A stretch of DNA of 32,769 nt, from the NCBI GenBank assembly GCA_009781005.1, contig WQYX01000048.1, positions 1 to 32,769 on the forward strand. The letters are read 5' to 3'. The notes under the pieces were generated by a model. That model saw nothing but the letters and a program-made list of their open reading frames with translations. It did no database searches and was not told the origin of the DNA. Shown in pieces: positions 1 to 7,699 of the stretch. The stretch is from Polyangiaceae bacterium (GTDB lineage Bacteria > Myxococcota_A > Polyangia > Polyangiales > Polyangiaceae). The stretch's first letter is position 1. Each line of letters opens with the position of its first letter. The translations under genes were made by a program, and so were the position numbers.

Positions 1-143
1 ATCCCTTTGCTGCAAAGGTCGTACGGCGCTCCTCGAGCCTGCGGCGTACGTACAGTACGCCTCGGCTCTGCGGTGCGGCGTGCGCCCTTCTCGCTGCGGT
101 CTCGGCCGTCTGCAGAAATCGCGGCATGAATGATCCGGGCTAG
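1..143. repeat. Family-3 palindromic repeat, truncated by window start
   Basis: A non-coding imperfect palindrome. Its tip is a perfect stem GGCGTAC (43-49) / GTACGCC (55-61) around a 5-base loop, extended by GAGCC (35-39) / GGCTC (64-68). The right end is GATCCGGGCTAG (132-143), and the same 12 bases recur inverted at 7477-7488. The architecture (long arms, GTAC-type tip) parallels the family-2 elements, but the arm sequence differs. The left end may lie outside the window. Family-1 copy A follows one base later. The stretch from the end of that copy (265) to the stop of the next gene (367) holds nothing I recognise. Confidence 0.6.
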
Positions 144-144
144 C

Positions 145-264
145 CCGCTTTCGATTTGACGAGATCTCATCGTTGGGGCCTGCGGTGCGGACCTCAAAGC
201 CACACAGGCTGTTCCGGTCCGCTCCTCGGCCCCGCCTCGACCTCGCGTCAACTTGAAAGCGGTC
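145..264 (-). repeat. Family-1 palindromic repeat, copy A
   Basis: 120 bp, inverted relative to copies C and D. One end reads CCGCTTTCGATTTGACGAGA and the other, on the opposite strand, GACCGCTTTCAAGTTGACGC. The centre has the AGCC/GGCT apical stem with loop ACACA. It is bounded by TAG on both outer sides (CTAGCC and, on the opposite strand, TTAGACC). It lies 3' of the minus-strand gene that ends at 367. Confidence 0.85.
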
Positions 265-366
265 TAACCCCAAATGCCGAAGCAAACGTCGACGCAAATC
301 GATGCAATTTGCCACCAAGGAGTCAAGCTCGCACACTCCGCAGGCGCGCGCGTCGCAGCGCACGAA

Positions 367-1236
367 TTATGAGCGTGCTGAGAGAGCAGAGACCACGTTC
401 GCTAGCACCGCCGGCGCTGTGGGTCCCATGCTGCGCATCGCGGAGACGAATGCTGCGTTGACGATGGCGACGGTAAGGAAAGCTTTGCGATGCGCGGCGA
501 CCTCCGCGTCGAATACCGCACGTAGTTCGGATACGTCGAAAGACTCGCGCCGCACGTCCTCGAGCGTCACGATGTCGAGCTCCGCTTGCCGCCGCAAAAC
601 ATCGTCGCACGCGAACACGAGGAGCCGGTAGTCGCGCAAGGCCGACGGGATCGACTCTGGCGCCGTGTGCGCGAGCGCCTGTTGGATCGCGAGCGCCGAA
701 CCATGCATCGAGCGCGTGTCGCGCTCCTCTCCCTTTGGTGACGATCCGCGCTCGATCGCCCAATGGTCCTTTAGCAGGCGCACGAAGTGAGGCTCGAGAT
801 CTTCGTCCCCGCGCACGCACGCGAGGTAGTGCTGTTGGGTGACGAGCTTGAGGTGGAGCGCGAGGATGAGCAGCGCATGCGGTGAGGCGTTGGCGAGCTT
901 CCGCGCGAGATCGTCCGTATTCTGCACGTAACGGGGTTCGACGGGAAAAACCTCGACGAAGGCGGCTTTGAAGGAGCGGAAGAGATCGCGGTGGTCGAAC
1001 GAGTCGAGCCGCAGGAGCGGCGCGATCGTGTTGCGGGCCTGAAAGTCACTCGTGGCTCGCGACCGCACGGCCGACGCGAGCGCGCCTTCGAAGAGATCGA
1101 ACAGGTGCACGTAGCCCGACGCGCGGATCTGGTTGAGCAGACGTCGGTCCCTTTCGCCGAGCAAACGCACCGGCAGGATGCCCGCGAGTGCCTCGGGGAG
1201 GAAGTGACGCGAAAGCTGGAGCTCCGAATCGGTCAT
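367..1236 (-). CDS. Helical protein, possibly ferritin-like (hypothetical)
   Basis: 289 aa, all-helical in appearance, with no signal peptide or membrane segment. Start chosen at ATG 1236 (MTDSELQL) because it follows a purine-rich GGGGAAGGG ribosome-binding sequence; the open frame extends upstream without further support. From memory, the conserved-looking stretches (LFDLFEGAL, FDHRDLFRSFKAAF, LLILALHLKLVTQQHY, FVRLLKDHW, RQAELDIVTLE) resemble a myxobacterial family of uncharacterised ferritin-like proteins in which HW is followed by EEAxHAxLD. Here that stretch is replaced by a low-quality sequence, while an alternative frame reads ARHALDAW at the same place. A short compensated frameshift is therefore possible (see findings). 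It is monocistronic, flanked by repeat A downstream and a 516-bp divergent spacer upstream. Function is unknown. Confidence 0.65.
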   Translation of the reverse strand: MTDSELQLSRHFLPEALAGILPVRLLGERDRRLLNQIRASGYVHLFDLFEGALASAVRSRATSDFQARNTIAPLLRLDSFDHRDLFRSFKAAFVEVFPVEPRYVQNTDDLARKLANASPHALLILALHLKLVTQQHYLACVRGDEDLEPHFVRLLKDHWAIERGSSPKGEERDTRSMHGSALAIQQALAHTAPESIPSALRDYRLLVFACDDVLRRQAELDIVTLEDVRRESFDVSELRAVFDAEVAAHRKAFLTVAIVNAAFVSAMRSMGPTAPAVLANVVSALSARS

Positions 1237-1752
1237 TGCCCTTCCCCTCACCTCAGCTCGCGGGCGCGGGGCGCGCGGGCGTTGGACTGCCCCGGTAGTA
1301 TCCACAGACTCGAACGCCATCCGAACGCACATATCCGTCCACCCAAACGAACCAGCTCGGCGTCGCAATGCGCGGCGGCCGCGGTCGACGTACGGTGCGC
1401 TCGCGGTCGACTCGCGGATGCAAACGTGAGGCGGAGGACATCACGAGATGCGACGCAATGGCGATGCCATCACGCCGCAAGGCCCCAACGATGAGATCGC
1501 GGCAAATCGAAAGCGGTCGAAGCGCCACGCCCGTAGCATCGTGGTGCGCGTAAACCCGACCCTTGCACGCGCGGTGTTACCCCCTTTGTCGCATCCGGCA
1601 AAGCATGCTTGCCGCGACGTCGAATGGATATGTGGGTATCCACAACATGCCACCATCGAGATTCATTGGAGTCGCATGCGTAGCACATATGCCGCGTGCT
1701 CCCCTGGATCGCCGAAGGCCGAGGTACGCAGGTTGCTCGAGAGGTGATGACC
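1237..1752. other. Divergent intergenic region, 516 bp
   Basis: Lies between the divergent starts at 1236 and 1753 and must hold both promoters. Visible elements are a half copy of repeat family 1 (1475-1518) and two short inverted repeats: CGGCAA/TTGCCG around a 7-base loop (about 1599-1617) and TGTGG-GTAT-CCACA (about 1632-1645). The second region could be an operator for the biosynthetic cassette, but there is only one copy of each. No convincing ORF was found. Confidence 0.5.
1475..1518 (+). repeat. Family-1 repeat, right-half fragment (copy E)
   Basis: GGCCCCAACGATGAGATCGC at 1481-1500, followed by a terminus reading AAATCGAAAGCGGTC, matches the right half of copy C almost base for base. 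The left half is missing, so this is a degraded or half element. It is the only family-1 member in the window that does not touch a stop codon. Confidence 0.75.
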
Positions 1753-2757
1753 ATGTCCTTTTCAACCGACGTGCTGACGATCGACTGCGCAGAAGAGGTT
1801 CGGTCCATCGAGGAAGCCTTACGTGAGCAAGTCGGGCGCACCCTCCGACGCAAAGGCATCGTCGTCGGTGTCTCCGGTGGGATCGACAGCTCTGTCGTGA
1901 CGGCCCTTGCTGTGCGATCCATGGGCTGCGAGCGGGTGGTCGCGCTGTTCATGCCGGAACGCGACTCATCGCCCGCGTCCCTCGAACTCGGGAAAATGCT
2001 CGCGACCCACTTCGGGATCGCCGCGGTGATCGAAGACATGGGTCCCACCCTCTCCGCCGTGGGTTGCTATGCACGCCAGGATGCGGCCATCCGCACGGTG
2101 TTTCCGGAATATGAAACGGCAAAAGGATGGACATGCAAGCTCACGCTCCCATCCATCCTGGATGGGGATCGCATCAATGTCTCCCAGCTCACCGTGCGCT
2201 CGCCGGAGGGGAAGGAGAGGACGTCGCGCATGCCGCCGGATGCTTACCGACAGCTCGTTGCGGCCACGAACTTCAAACAGCGAATGCGCAAGATGATGGA
2301 GTACTACCATGCCGATCGTCTTGGCTACGCAGTTGCAGGTACGCCGAACCGCCTGGAATATGACCAAGGCTTCTTCGTGAAGCAGGGGGACGGCGCCGCC
2401 GACGTGAAGCCCATCGCCCACCTCTACAAGACACAGGTCTACCAACTTGCAGAATACCTTGGTGTACCGAAGGTGATTCGCGAACGACCGCCAACCACGG
2501 ACACCTTCTCCATGGAGCAGACGCAAGAGGAGTTCTACTTCGCCCTGCCCTACGACAAGATGGATGTATGCCTCTATGGCAAGAATCACGGCGTCCCCGC
2601 CGGCGACGTTGCAAAGGCGCTCGGCATGACCCAAACGCAAATCGAACGCGTTTATCACGATATCGACAGCAAGCGTCGGACGACGCACTGGCTGCATACG
2701 CAGCCACTGTTCGTCCAGCCGGTGCCGGAAATATCGCTCGAGAATCGAGGTCTCTAA
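1753..2757 (+). CDS. NadE-like ATP-dependent amidating ligase
   Basis: 334 aa member of the NAD synthase / ATP-pyrophosphatase superfamily, which adenylates a carboxylate and replaces AMP with ammonia. The PP-loop SGGIDSS is at residues 41-47. The NadE-type middle motif (NFKQRMR, 173-179) and the AGTPNRLEYDQGFF block (195-208) are intact, followed by KPIAHLYKTQVYQLA. It has no glutaminase domain. It is about 60 residues longer than ordinary ammonia-dependent NadE, mostly because of an insertion at about 100-172. ATG 1753 is chosen over ATG 1747 because GAGAGG (1739-1744) is 8 bases away. The stop shares one base with the next start (TAATG), so it is coupled to the AsnB homologue. This context suggests a specialised amidation rather than housekeeping NAD synthesis; that is inference, and plain NadE remains possible. 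Confidence 0.88.
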   Translation: MSFSTDVLTIDCAEEVRSIEEALREQVGRTLRRKGIVVGVSGGIDSSVVTALAVRSMGCERVVALFMPERDSSPASLELGKMLATHFGIAAVIEDMGPTLSAVGCYARQDAAIRTVFPEYETAKGWTCKLTLPSILDGDRINVSQLTVRSPEGKERTSRMPPDAYRQLVAATNFKQRMRKMMEYYHADRLGYAVAGTPNRLEYDQGFFVKQGDGAADVKPIAHLYKTQVYQLAEYLGVPKVIRERPPTTDTFSMEQTQEEFYFALPYDKMDVCLYGKNHGVPAGDVAKALGMTQTQIERVYHDIDSKRRTTHWLHTQPLFVQPVPEISLENRGL

Positions 2758-4784
2758 TGTGCGGGATTGCCGGAATCACGGCGCTGTCCGCCGCCGCGCG
2801 TGATCCATCGCGCGAAGAGCTCGGACGCATGGGACGTGCTCTCTTGCACCGAGGACCCGACGCACTTGGCCTCTACGCGGAAGGTCCTCTAGGCCTCGCG
2901 CACACGCGCCTGTCCATTATCGATTTGACGGGCGGACGGCAGCCCATGTCCGACGGGCGACGAGTGATTGCCTATAATGGCGAAGTCTTCAATTACGTCG
3001 AGCTTCGTGCCGAGCTCGTGGCACGCGGACGCCGTTTCTCGACCGAGAGCGATACCGAGGTCGTGCTCCAAGCATGGGCGGAGTGGGGCGAAGATTCCCT
3101 TCTTCGCTTCAACGGCCAATTCGCGTTCGCGTTGTGGGACAAGCTCGAAAAGACCCTGACACTCGTACGCGACAGGCTCGGTGTCAGGCCCGTTCACACC
3201 TGCGTCCACGCCGGAAGGTTGTATTTTGCAAGTGAAGCAAAAGCTATCTTCGCGGCAAACCGCGATATCCCGCGCGCACTCGATCCGCGCGGCATCGACG
3301 AAACCTTCACGTTCTGGAGCCCCATCGCTCCGCGCACGGCGTTCGTTGCGGTCGACGAGCTGCCGCCTGGGCACCTTCGGACGTACCGTATCGGGTCGAC
3401 GGCGCCGTCGGAACGGCAATGGTTCTCGCCTCGCTTTCCGAAGCGCAGCGAGCGCACGTCCGTGGGCAACGTCGAAGATGCCATCAACGTGGTGAGTGAT
3501 GCTCTCATGCGCGCCGTTCGGCTGCGCATGCTCCGCGCAGACGTCCCCGTTGGTGCATACCTTTCGGGCGGCCTCGACAGCTCGCTGGTTGCCGCGCTCG
3601 CACAAAAAGCAACCCAACGGTTTTCCACGTTCTCGATTCGCTTCGACGACGCCGAGTACGACGAAACGCCGTTCCAGCGGCTCGTCGCGAATGCCCTCGG
3701 CACCGATCATCACGAGCTTCTCGTGCGGCGCGAAGATATCGCGCGCGCACTGCCGTCGGTCGTGCGCCACGCCGAACGCCCCATGCTGCGCACGGCGCCC
3801 GCGCCACTCTACCTTCTCTCCGGACTCGTGCATCATGCAGGCATCAAAGTCGTGCTCACGGGCGAGGGCGCGGACGAGGTGTTTGCGGGGTACGATTTGT
3901 TCCGCGAGGGCAAGGTCCGACGCTTCTGGGCGCGTCACCCGCATTCGACGATGCGGCCTCGCCTCCTCGATCGGCTTTACCCATATCTCGCGCGCTCGCC
4001 GGTCGCGCAGCGCGCGATGGCGCGCAAATTCTTTGGGCGCGATCTCGATCGCGCGAACGTGCCCGGGTTCGCGCACGGTCCGCGTTGGCAGGGCGCGCAC
4101 GCCATGAAACGCCTCTTTTCACGTGAGCTCCGCGCCGAGCTCGAGGGGTTTGACGCGAAGAGCGAACTCTTGGCCATTCTGCCCTCCGAGATCCCCGAGT
4201 GGTCACCGCTCGCACAAGACCAGTGGATTGAGATGCGCACACTGCTCGCGGGCTACCTCCTTTCATCACAAGGCGACCGCATGTTGATGGCCCACTCGGT
4301 CGAAGGCCGCTTCCCATTCCTCGACGCCGAGGTCGTCGAGCTCGCATGCGCGTTACCTGACGACGTGAAGCTCCGCGTTCTCGACGAGAAACACGTGCTC
4401 AAACGCATCGCGAGCCGGTTTTTGCCCGCCGAGGTTGCAAGGCGAAAGAAGCAACCTTACCGGGCTCCGGACGTCCTCGCCCTCACGCACCCCGCCGCGC
4501 GCGACTACGCCGAGGCGCTGCTCGATCGCAAGGAGATCTCGCACGCCGGCATCTTCGATCCCGACGCCGTTCGAAGCCTCTGGGGCAAGTGCCGCTCGCA
4601 GATCGAACGCGGCCCCTTGTCGAACACGGACAACATGGCCCTCACCGGCGTCGTGTCGACACAGCTCTTGTACGACGCGTTCGTCGCAAATTTCGAAGCC
4701 CCGCGCGACGTCGCGCACGCCACGATTTCTCACGAGTCACCATCCCATGAATCCCTGCTCGATGCCGTCGAGGTAAGCGCATGA
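2757..4784 (+). CDS. Asparagine synthase (glutamine-hydrolysing) family amidotransferase
   Basis: 675 aa. The N-terminus MCGIAG supplies the Cys2 nucleophile of a class II glutaminase, followed by HRGPDALG (31-38) and YNGEVFNY (73-80). The C-terminal synthetase half has the PP-loop SGGLDSS (270-276), GEGADEVFAGYD (369-380) and, further on, EGRFPFLD. The family hydrolyses glutamine and uses the ammonia to amidate an adenylated carboxylate. Start is fixed by the need for Cys at position 2; the ATG overlaps the preceding TAA. The stop overlaps the next start (ATGA). Pairing with an acyl-AMP ligase and a carrier protein points to amidation of a secondary metabolite or polysaccharide decoration rather than free asparagine (inference). 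It resembles the amidotransferases of exosortase-A polysaccharide loci, but no exosortase is present here. Confidence 0.93.
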   Translation: MCGIAGITALSAAARDPSREELGRMGRALLHRGPDALGLYAEGPLGLAHTRLSIIDLTGGRQPMSDGRRVIAYNGEVFNYVELRAELVARGRRFSTESDTEVVLQAWAEWGEDSLLRFNGQFAFALWDKLEKTLTLVRDRLGVRPVHTCVHAGRLYFASEAKAIFAANRDIPRALDPRGIDETFTFWSPIAPRTAFVAVDELPPGHLRTYRIGSTAPSERQWFSPRFPKRSERTSVGNVEDAINVVSDALMRAVRLRMLRADVPVGAYLSGGLDSSLVAALAQKATQRFSTFSIRFDDAEYDETPFQRLVANALGTDHHELLVRREDIARALPSVVRHAERPMLRTAPAPLYLLSGLVHHAGIKVVLTGEGADEVFAGYDLFREGKVRRFWARHPHSTMRPRLLDRLYPYLARSPVAQRAMARKFFGRDLDRANVPGFAHGPRWQGAHAMKRLFSRELRAELEGFDAKSELLAILPSEIPEWSPLAQDQWIEMRTLLAGYLLSSQGDRMLMAHSVEGRFPFLDAEVVELACALPDDVKLRVLDEKHVLKRIASRFLPAEVARRKKQPYRAPDVLALTHPAARDYAEALLDRKEISHAGIFDPDAVRSLWGKCRSQIERGPLSNTDNMALTGVVSTQLLYDAFVANFEAPRDVAHATISHESPSHESLLDAVEVSA

Positions 4785-6337
4785 TCCCCGCCGTTCCGCT
4801 TCTTCACGATTCCCTCATCCACTCCTCGGCACGCCTGCCGTCCAAGTTCGCCGTCGTGTGTCAGGGGCAGCGCGTGACGTACGCGGAGATCGACGCGCGA
4901 TCGAACGCCCTGGCCAACGCGCTCGCGCGCCGCGGTGTCGAACGAGGCGATCGCGTCGTCGTGTTCATCGATAATTCGGTCGAGGCAGTCGTCGCGTTCT
5001 GGGCGGCGCTCAAGGCCAACGCGGTCGTGTCGATGATTCATCCGCACACGAAAGCCGACAAACTTGCTTGGCTTCTCAACGACTGCCGCGCCACGGCGCT
5101 CGTCACGCACGCGAACCTCGCATCGATCTTCACGGATGCTGCGCAACGGAGCAAACATCTCAAGAGCGTCGTCGTCGCAGGCGCCTTCGATCGCGAACGC
5201 TACGGCTGGCACGAAGGCTCGGTCGCGTGGAACGAAGCCGTTGCGAACGAGCGCTCGGACATTGCACCGCCCCGGCGATGCATCGACATCGACCTCGCCG
5301 CCATCATCTACACGTCGGGCAGTACGGGCGAGCCGAAGGGCGTCATGCTCACGCACCGCAACATGATGACGGCGGCCAAGTCCATCACGACGTACCTGGA
5401 GAACCGCGAAGACGACGTCATCATCGGCCTTTTGCCATTGTCGTTCGACTACGGGCTTTATCAAATGATCATGGCGTTCACCGTGGGCGCGAAGCTCGTG
5501 CTCGAGAAGGGCTTCACCTACCCGACGCAGGTGATGAAGACCGTGGTGGACGAAGGCGTCACCGGCTTTCCCGGCGTGCCCACCATCTTCGCCATGATGA
5601 CGGAGATGAAGAACATCAAAGACTACGATCTCCGCAAAGTCCGCTACGTCACGAACACGGCGGCAGCACTGCCCGTCAAACATATCCTTGCATTGAAGGA
5701 TCTCTTTCCCACGGCGCGGATCTTCTCGATGTACGGCCTGACGGAATGCAAGCGCTGCACGTACCTGCCGCCCGAGGATCTCGATCGCAAGCCAACGAGC
5801 GTGGGCATCGCAATCCCGAATACCGAAATGTGGATCGTGGATGATCAAGGCAATGTCGCTGGACCGAACGTCGTTGGGCAACTCGTGATTCGCGGCGCGA
5901 CCGTGATGGCTGGATATTGGGAGAAGCCCGAGGAGACCGCGCGAAAGCTGAAGCCGGGGCCCGTCCCTGGCGAGCGCGTGCTTTACACCGGCGATCTCTG
6001 CAAGATGGACGAAGAGGGTTATCTTTCTTTCGTCGGACGACTCGACGACATTATCAAATCGCGCGGCGAAAAAGTGGCGCCCAAAGAGATCGAGGCCATT
6101 CTCTACAGCATCGAAGGAGTCAAGGAAGCCGCCGTCATCGGCGTTCCAGATGCAGTATTCGGTCAGGCACCGAAAGCGTTCGTCGCGCTCGAACAAGGGG
6201 CCACGGTCGACGACAAAGAACTCCGGCGCGTCTGCCAAGAGCGTCTCGAGAGTTTCATGGTGCCCAAGTATTTCGAAATCGTCAAATCACTGCCAAAGAG
6301 TGACAACGGAAAGATTGATAAAAAAGCGCTCGCTTGA
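4781..6337 (+). CDS. Acyl-AMP ligase (class I adenylate-forming enzyme)
   Basis: 518 aa ANL-superfamily enzyme that activates a carboxylic acid as acyl-AMP and passes it to a thiol, here most likely the carrier protein encoded next. Motifs: phosphate loop YTSGSTGEPKGVMLTH (about 175-190), MYGLTEC (about 316-322), YTGD near 401-404, GRLDDIIKSRGEKVAPKEIE hinge region, and the C-terminal PKSDNGKIDKKAL with the catalytic Lys at 511. No fused carrier or condensation domain is present. It overlaps the upstream gene by 4 bases, showing translational coupling. The family resembles the AMP-forming acyl-CoA ligases of exosortase-associated loci and stand-alone NRPS adenylation enzymes; substrate cannot be read from sequence. 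A hairpin straddles the stop codon (6326-6345). Confidence 0.92.
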   Translation: MIPAVPLLHDSLIHSSARLPSKFAVVCQGQRVTYAEIDARSNALANALARRGVERGDRVVVFIDNSVEAVVAFWAALKANAVVSMIHPHTKADKLAWLLNDCRATALVTHANLASIFTDAAQRSKHLKSVVVAGAFDRERYGWHEGSVAWNEAVANERSDIAPPRRCIDIDLAAIIYTSGSTGEPKGVMLTHRNMMTAAKSITTYLENREDDVIIGLLPLSFDYGLYQMIMAFTVGAKLVLEKGFTYPTQVMKTVVDEGVTGFPGVPTIFAMMTEMKNIKDYDLRKVRYVTNTAAALPVKHILALKDLFPTARIFSMYGLTECKRCTYLPPEDLDRKPTSVGIAIPNTEMWIVDDQGNVAGPNVVGQLVIRGATVMAGYWEKPEETARKLKPGPVPGERVLYTGDLCKMDEEGYLSFVGRLDDIIKSRGEKVAPKEIEAILYSIEGVKEAAVIGVPDAVFGQAPKAFVALEQGATVDDKELRRVCQERLESFMVPKYFEIVKSLPKSDNGKIDKKALA

Positions 6338-6345
6338 ACGAGCGC
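6326..6345 (+). promoter_or_regulatory. Hairpin across ligase stop codon
   Basis: Perfect 7-bp stem GCGCTCG/CGAGCGC with a 6-base loop CTTGAA, preceded by an A-run and followed by CCCTTATTC. It contains the ligase TGA and sits 27 bases before the carrier-protein ATG. It could be an mRNA stabiliser or processing site that sets the ligase:carrier ratio, or a weak terminator; the U-tract is poor. Confidence 0.5.
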
Positions 6346-6371
6346 CCTTATTCGAAGAAGGGATTTTGGTC

Positions 6372-6686
6372 ATGTCAAAGCAGCCCCACGAGATCATCCG
6401 CGCATTCATTGCCTCCAATTTCTATGTGCCGGATGCACAAGCCCTCGGCGACGACACGTCGCTGCTCGACCAGGGCATCGTGGACTCCACGGGCGTCCTC
6501 GAGGTAACGGCGTTCCTCGAGTCGGAATTCGGTATCAAGGTGGCCGACGACGAAATCGTGCCGGAAAACCTCGATACCATCGCGAACATCGTCGCATTCG
6601 TGCGGTGCAAGACAAAAGAGCCCGTCGCCGCGGGTGCCGCCGCTGTCGCGGGTGCAGACACCAGGACGAGCGCCGTTCCGGCGTAA
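6372..6686 (+). CDS. Acyl carrier protein
   Basis: 104 aa. The core is a typical PP-binding four-helix domain with the modification site GIVDSTG, in which Ser39 would carry phosphopantetheine, followed by FLESEFGIKVADDEIVPEN, a normal ACP helix II-III region. After about residue 80 there is an Ala/Val/Gly-rich tail that is not part of the fold. ATG 6372 is chosen because it begins the domain and has GAAGAAGGG about 10 bases upstream; the open frame before it is out-of-frame ligase sequence. It is a discrete carrier 34 bases after the AMP ligase, and probably its thioester acceptor. It is not the fatty-acid-synthesis AcpP, judging by context and the sequence around Ser39. Confidence 0.93.
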   Translation: MSKQPHEIIRAFIASNFYVPDAQALGDDTSLLDQGIVDSTGVLEVTAFLESEFGIKVADDEIVPENLDTIANIVAFVRCKTKEPVAAGAAAVAGADTRTSAVPA

Positions 6687-6708
6687 CTCGTGCAAGTTCG
6701 TGCCCCGT

Positions 6709-6731
6709 CGTCGCGCTGTGAGGGCGCGACG
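6709..6731 (+). promoter_or_regulatory. Intercistronic hairpin after ACP
   Basis: Perfect 8-bp GC-rich stem CGTCGCGC/GCGCGACG with a 7-base loop, 22 bases after the ACP stop. No T-run follows, so a Rho-independent terminator is unlikely. It could stabilise the 3' end of the upstream mRNA or attenuate transcription into the acyltransferase genes. Confidence 0.45.
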
Positions 6732-6787
6732 CGATGTCTCGCGCAAACCACTTCGAAGCTTGAGCCTCGGAAGGCAGGGTGCCATTC

Positions 6788-7480
6788 ATGGCTGCGATTG
6801 TTGATAGATTGATTCAGGCAGTGCAAAGGCACCGCGAGCTCCCACCCAGCGAGCTCGCGCGGAAGATTCGCGACAATGTGAAGGCTTTGCTTCTTGCACG
6901 TCTTCGCTTGCGCTCATGCACGACCGTTGGGGCGCGCGCCCGTGCGTTCGGCAGGCGACCGGATATCCGCAACGAAGGAACGTTGCGGATCGGCGAAGAC
7001 TTCGCGATGAGCTCGGTTTTCGGCACGGTGCAGCTCGCGACGGCGAAGCACGCGGTGCTCGAGATCGGCAACGACGTCACCATCAACTACGGCACATCCG
7101 TCTCGGCGCGTGCCCGCGTGCGGATCGGTGACGGCTCGAAGATTGGACCGTATTGCGTGATTGCCGACAGCGAGCTGCCGCTGCCGCTCGATCCACCCGA
7201 CGCCGATGCGCCTATGCCCATCGAAATCGGCCGTAACGTGTGGCTCGGCGGACGTGTCACGGTGCTTCCGGGAGCGTGCATCGGCGACGGCGCGGTCATC
7301 TCCGCCGGAAGCGTCGTTGCGGGCGTCATCCCGGCAAACGCGATCGCCTCGGGCGTGCCCGCGCGCGTGTTGCGTATCGCGGCGGCTCACTATTCCGGAA
7401 CTCCGCCATCGGGTGCCAGGCTGCGTGCCGCGAGCAGCGGTGGCGGCGTCCTTCCTAGCGACTCTGCCAACACGACCTAG
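6788..7480 (+). CDS. Left-handed beta-helix (hexapeptide) acyltransferase 1
   Basis: 230 aa. Residues from about 50 onward show hexapeptide turns typical of the LbH acetyl/acyltransferase family: IRNEGTLRIGEDF, VLEIGNDVTINYGTSVSARARVRIGDGSKIGPYCVI, then IEIGRNVWLGGRVTVLPGACIGDGAVISAGSVV and the closing IPANAIASGVPARVLR. Such enzymes are trimeric and acylate hydroxyl or amino groups, often on sugars. A Ser/Gly/Ala-rich tail follows. ATG 6788 is preferred over an upstream GTG because AGGCAGGG lies 8 bases before it. It probably belongs to the preceding ligase/ACP cassette and may use ACP-bound acyl groups, although acetyl-CoA is the family's usual donor. Its TAG stop is inside a fragment of repeat family 3. 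Confidence 0.85.
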   Translation: MAAIVDRLIQAVQRHRELPPSELARKIRDNVKALLLARLRLRSCTTVGARARAFGRRPDIRNEGTLRIGEDFAMSSVFGTVQLATAKHAVLEIGNDVTINYGTSVSARARVRIGDGSKIGPYCVIADSELPLPLDPPDADAPMPIEIGRNVWLGGRVTVLPGACIGDGAVISAGSVVAGVIPANAIASGVPARVLRIAAAHYSGTPPSGARLRAASSGGGVLPSDSANTT

Positions 7481-7488
7481 CCCGGATC
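7477..7488 (-). repeat. Family-3 repeat terminus fragment
   Basis: CTAGCCCGGATC is the exact inverse of the family-3 end at 132-143. It contains the TAG stop of the upstream acyltransferase and joins family-2 copy 1 directly, so two repeat families abut here. Confidence 0.55.
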
Positions 7489-7637
7489 TAAGAGCGTGTT
7501 TACCAGCCGTTGCGAGCGAATCGAGGCTAGGGCGGAGCGCGAGGAGCCCGCGTAAGCGTACTTTTCGTACGTGCGCAGGCACCGCAGCGCCCAACCGACG
7601 TATCGATTCGCGCAGCAGGCTGCCCTACACGCTCTAA
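7489..7637 (+). repeat. Family-2 palindromic repeat, copy 1
   Basis: 149 bp with ends TAAGAGCGTGTTTACCAGCC and, on the other strand, TTAGAGCGTGTAGGGCAGCC. The tip at 7557-7571 is the perfect hairpin CGTAC-TTTTC-GTACG. The long arms are imperfectly complementary. It lies directly between the two acyltransferase genes, so any read-through mRNA would carry this structure. Copies 2 and 3 are at 23557-23821. The two-hairpin module seen in copy 3 is absent here. Confidence 0.85.
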
Positions 7638-7699
7638 GTGAATTTCTCCGGGCTAACGCGTTCGGCGGGCGCGATTTCGCACGAGGAGTGCCCTTATCC

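Noticed and set aside
4730-6238. Long minus-strand ORF (502 codons) opposite the AMP ligase
   Set aside because: It is antisense to a gene with complete ANL motifs. The translation is Arg/His/Asp-rich without family motifs, a usual artefact of high-GC codon bias.
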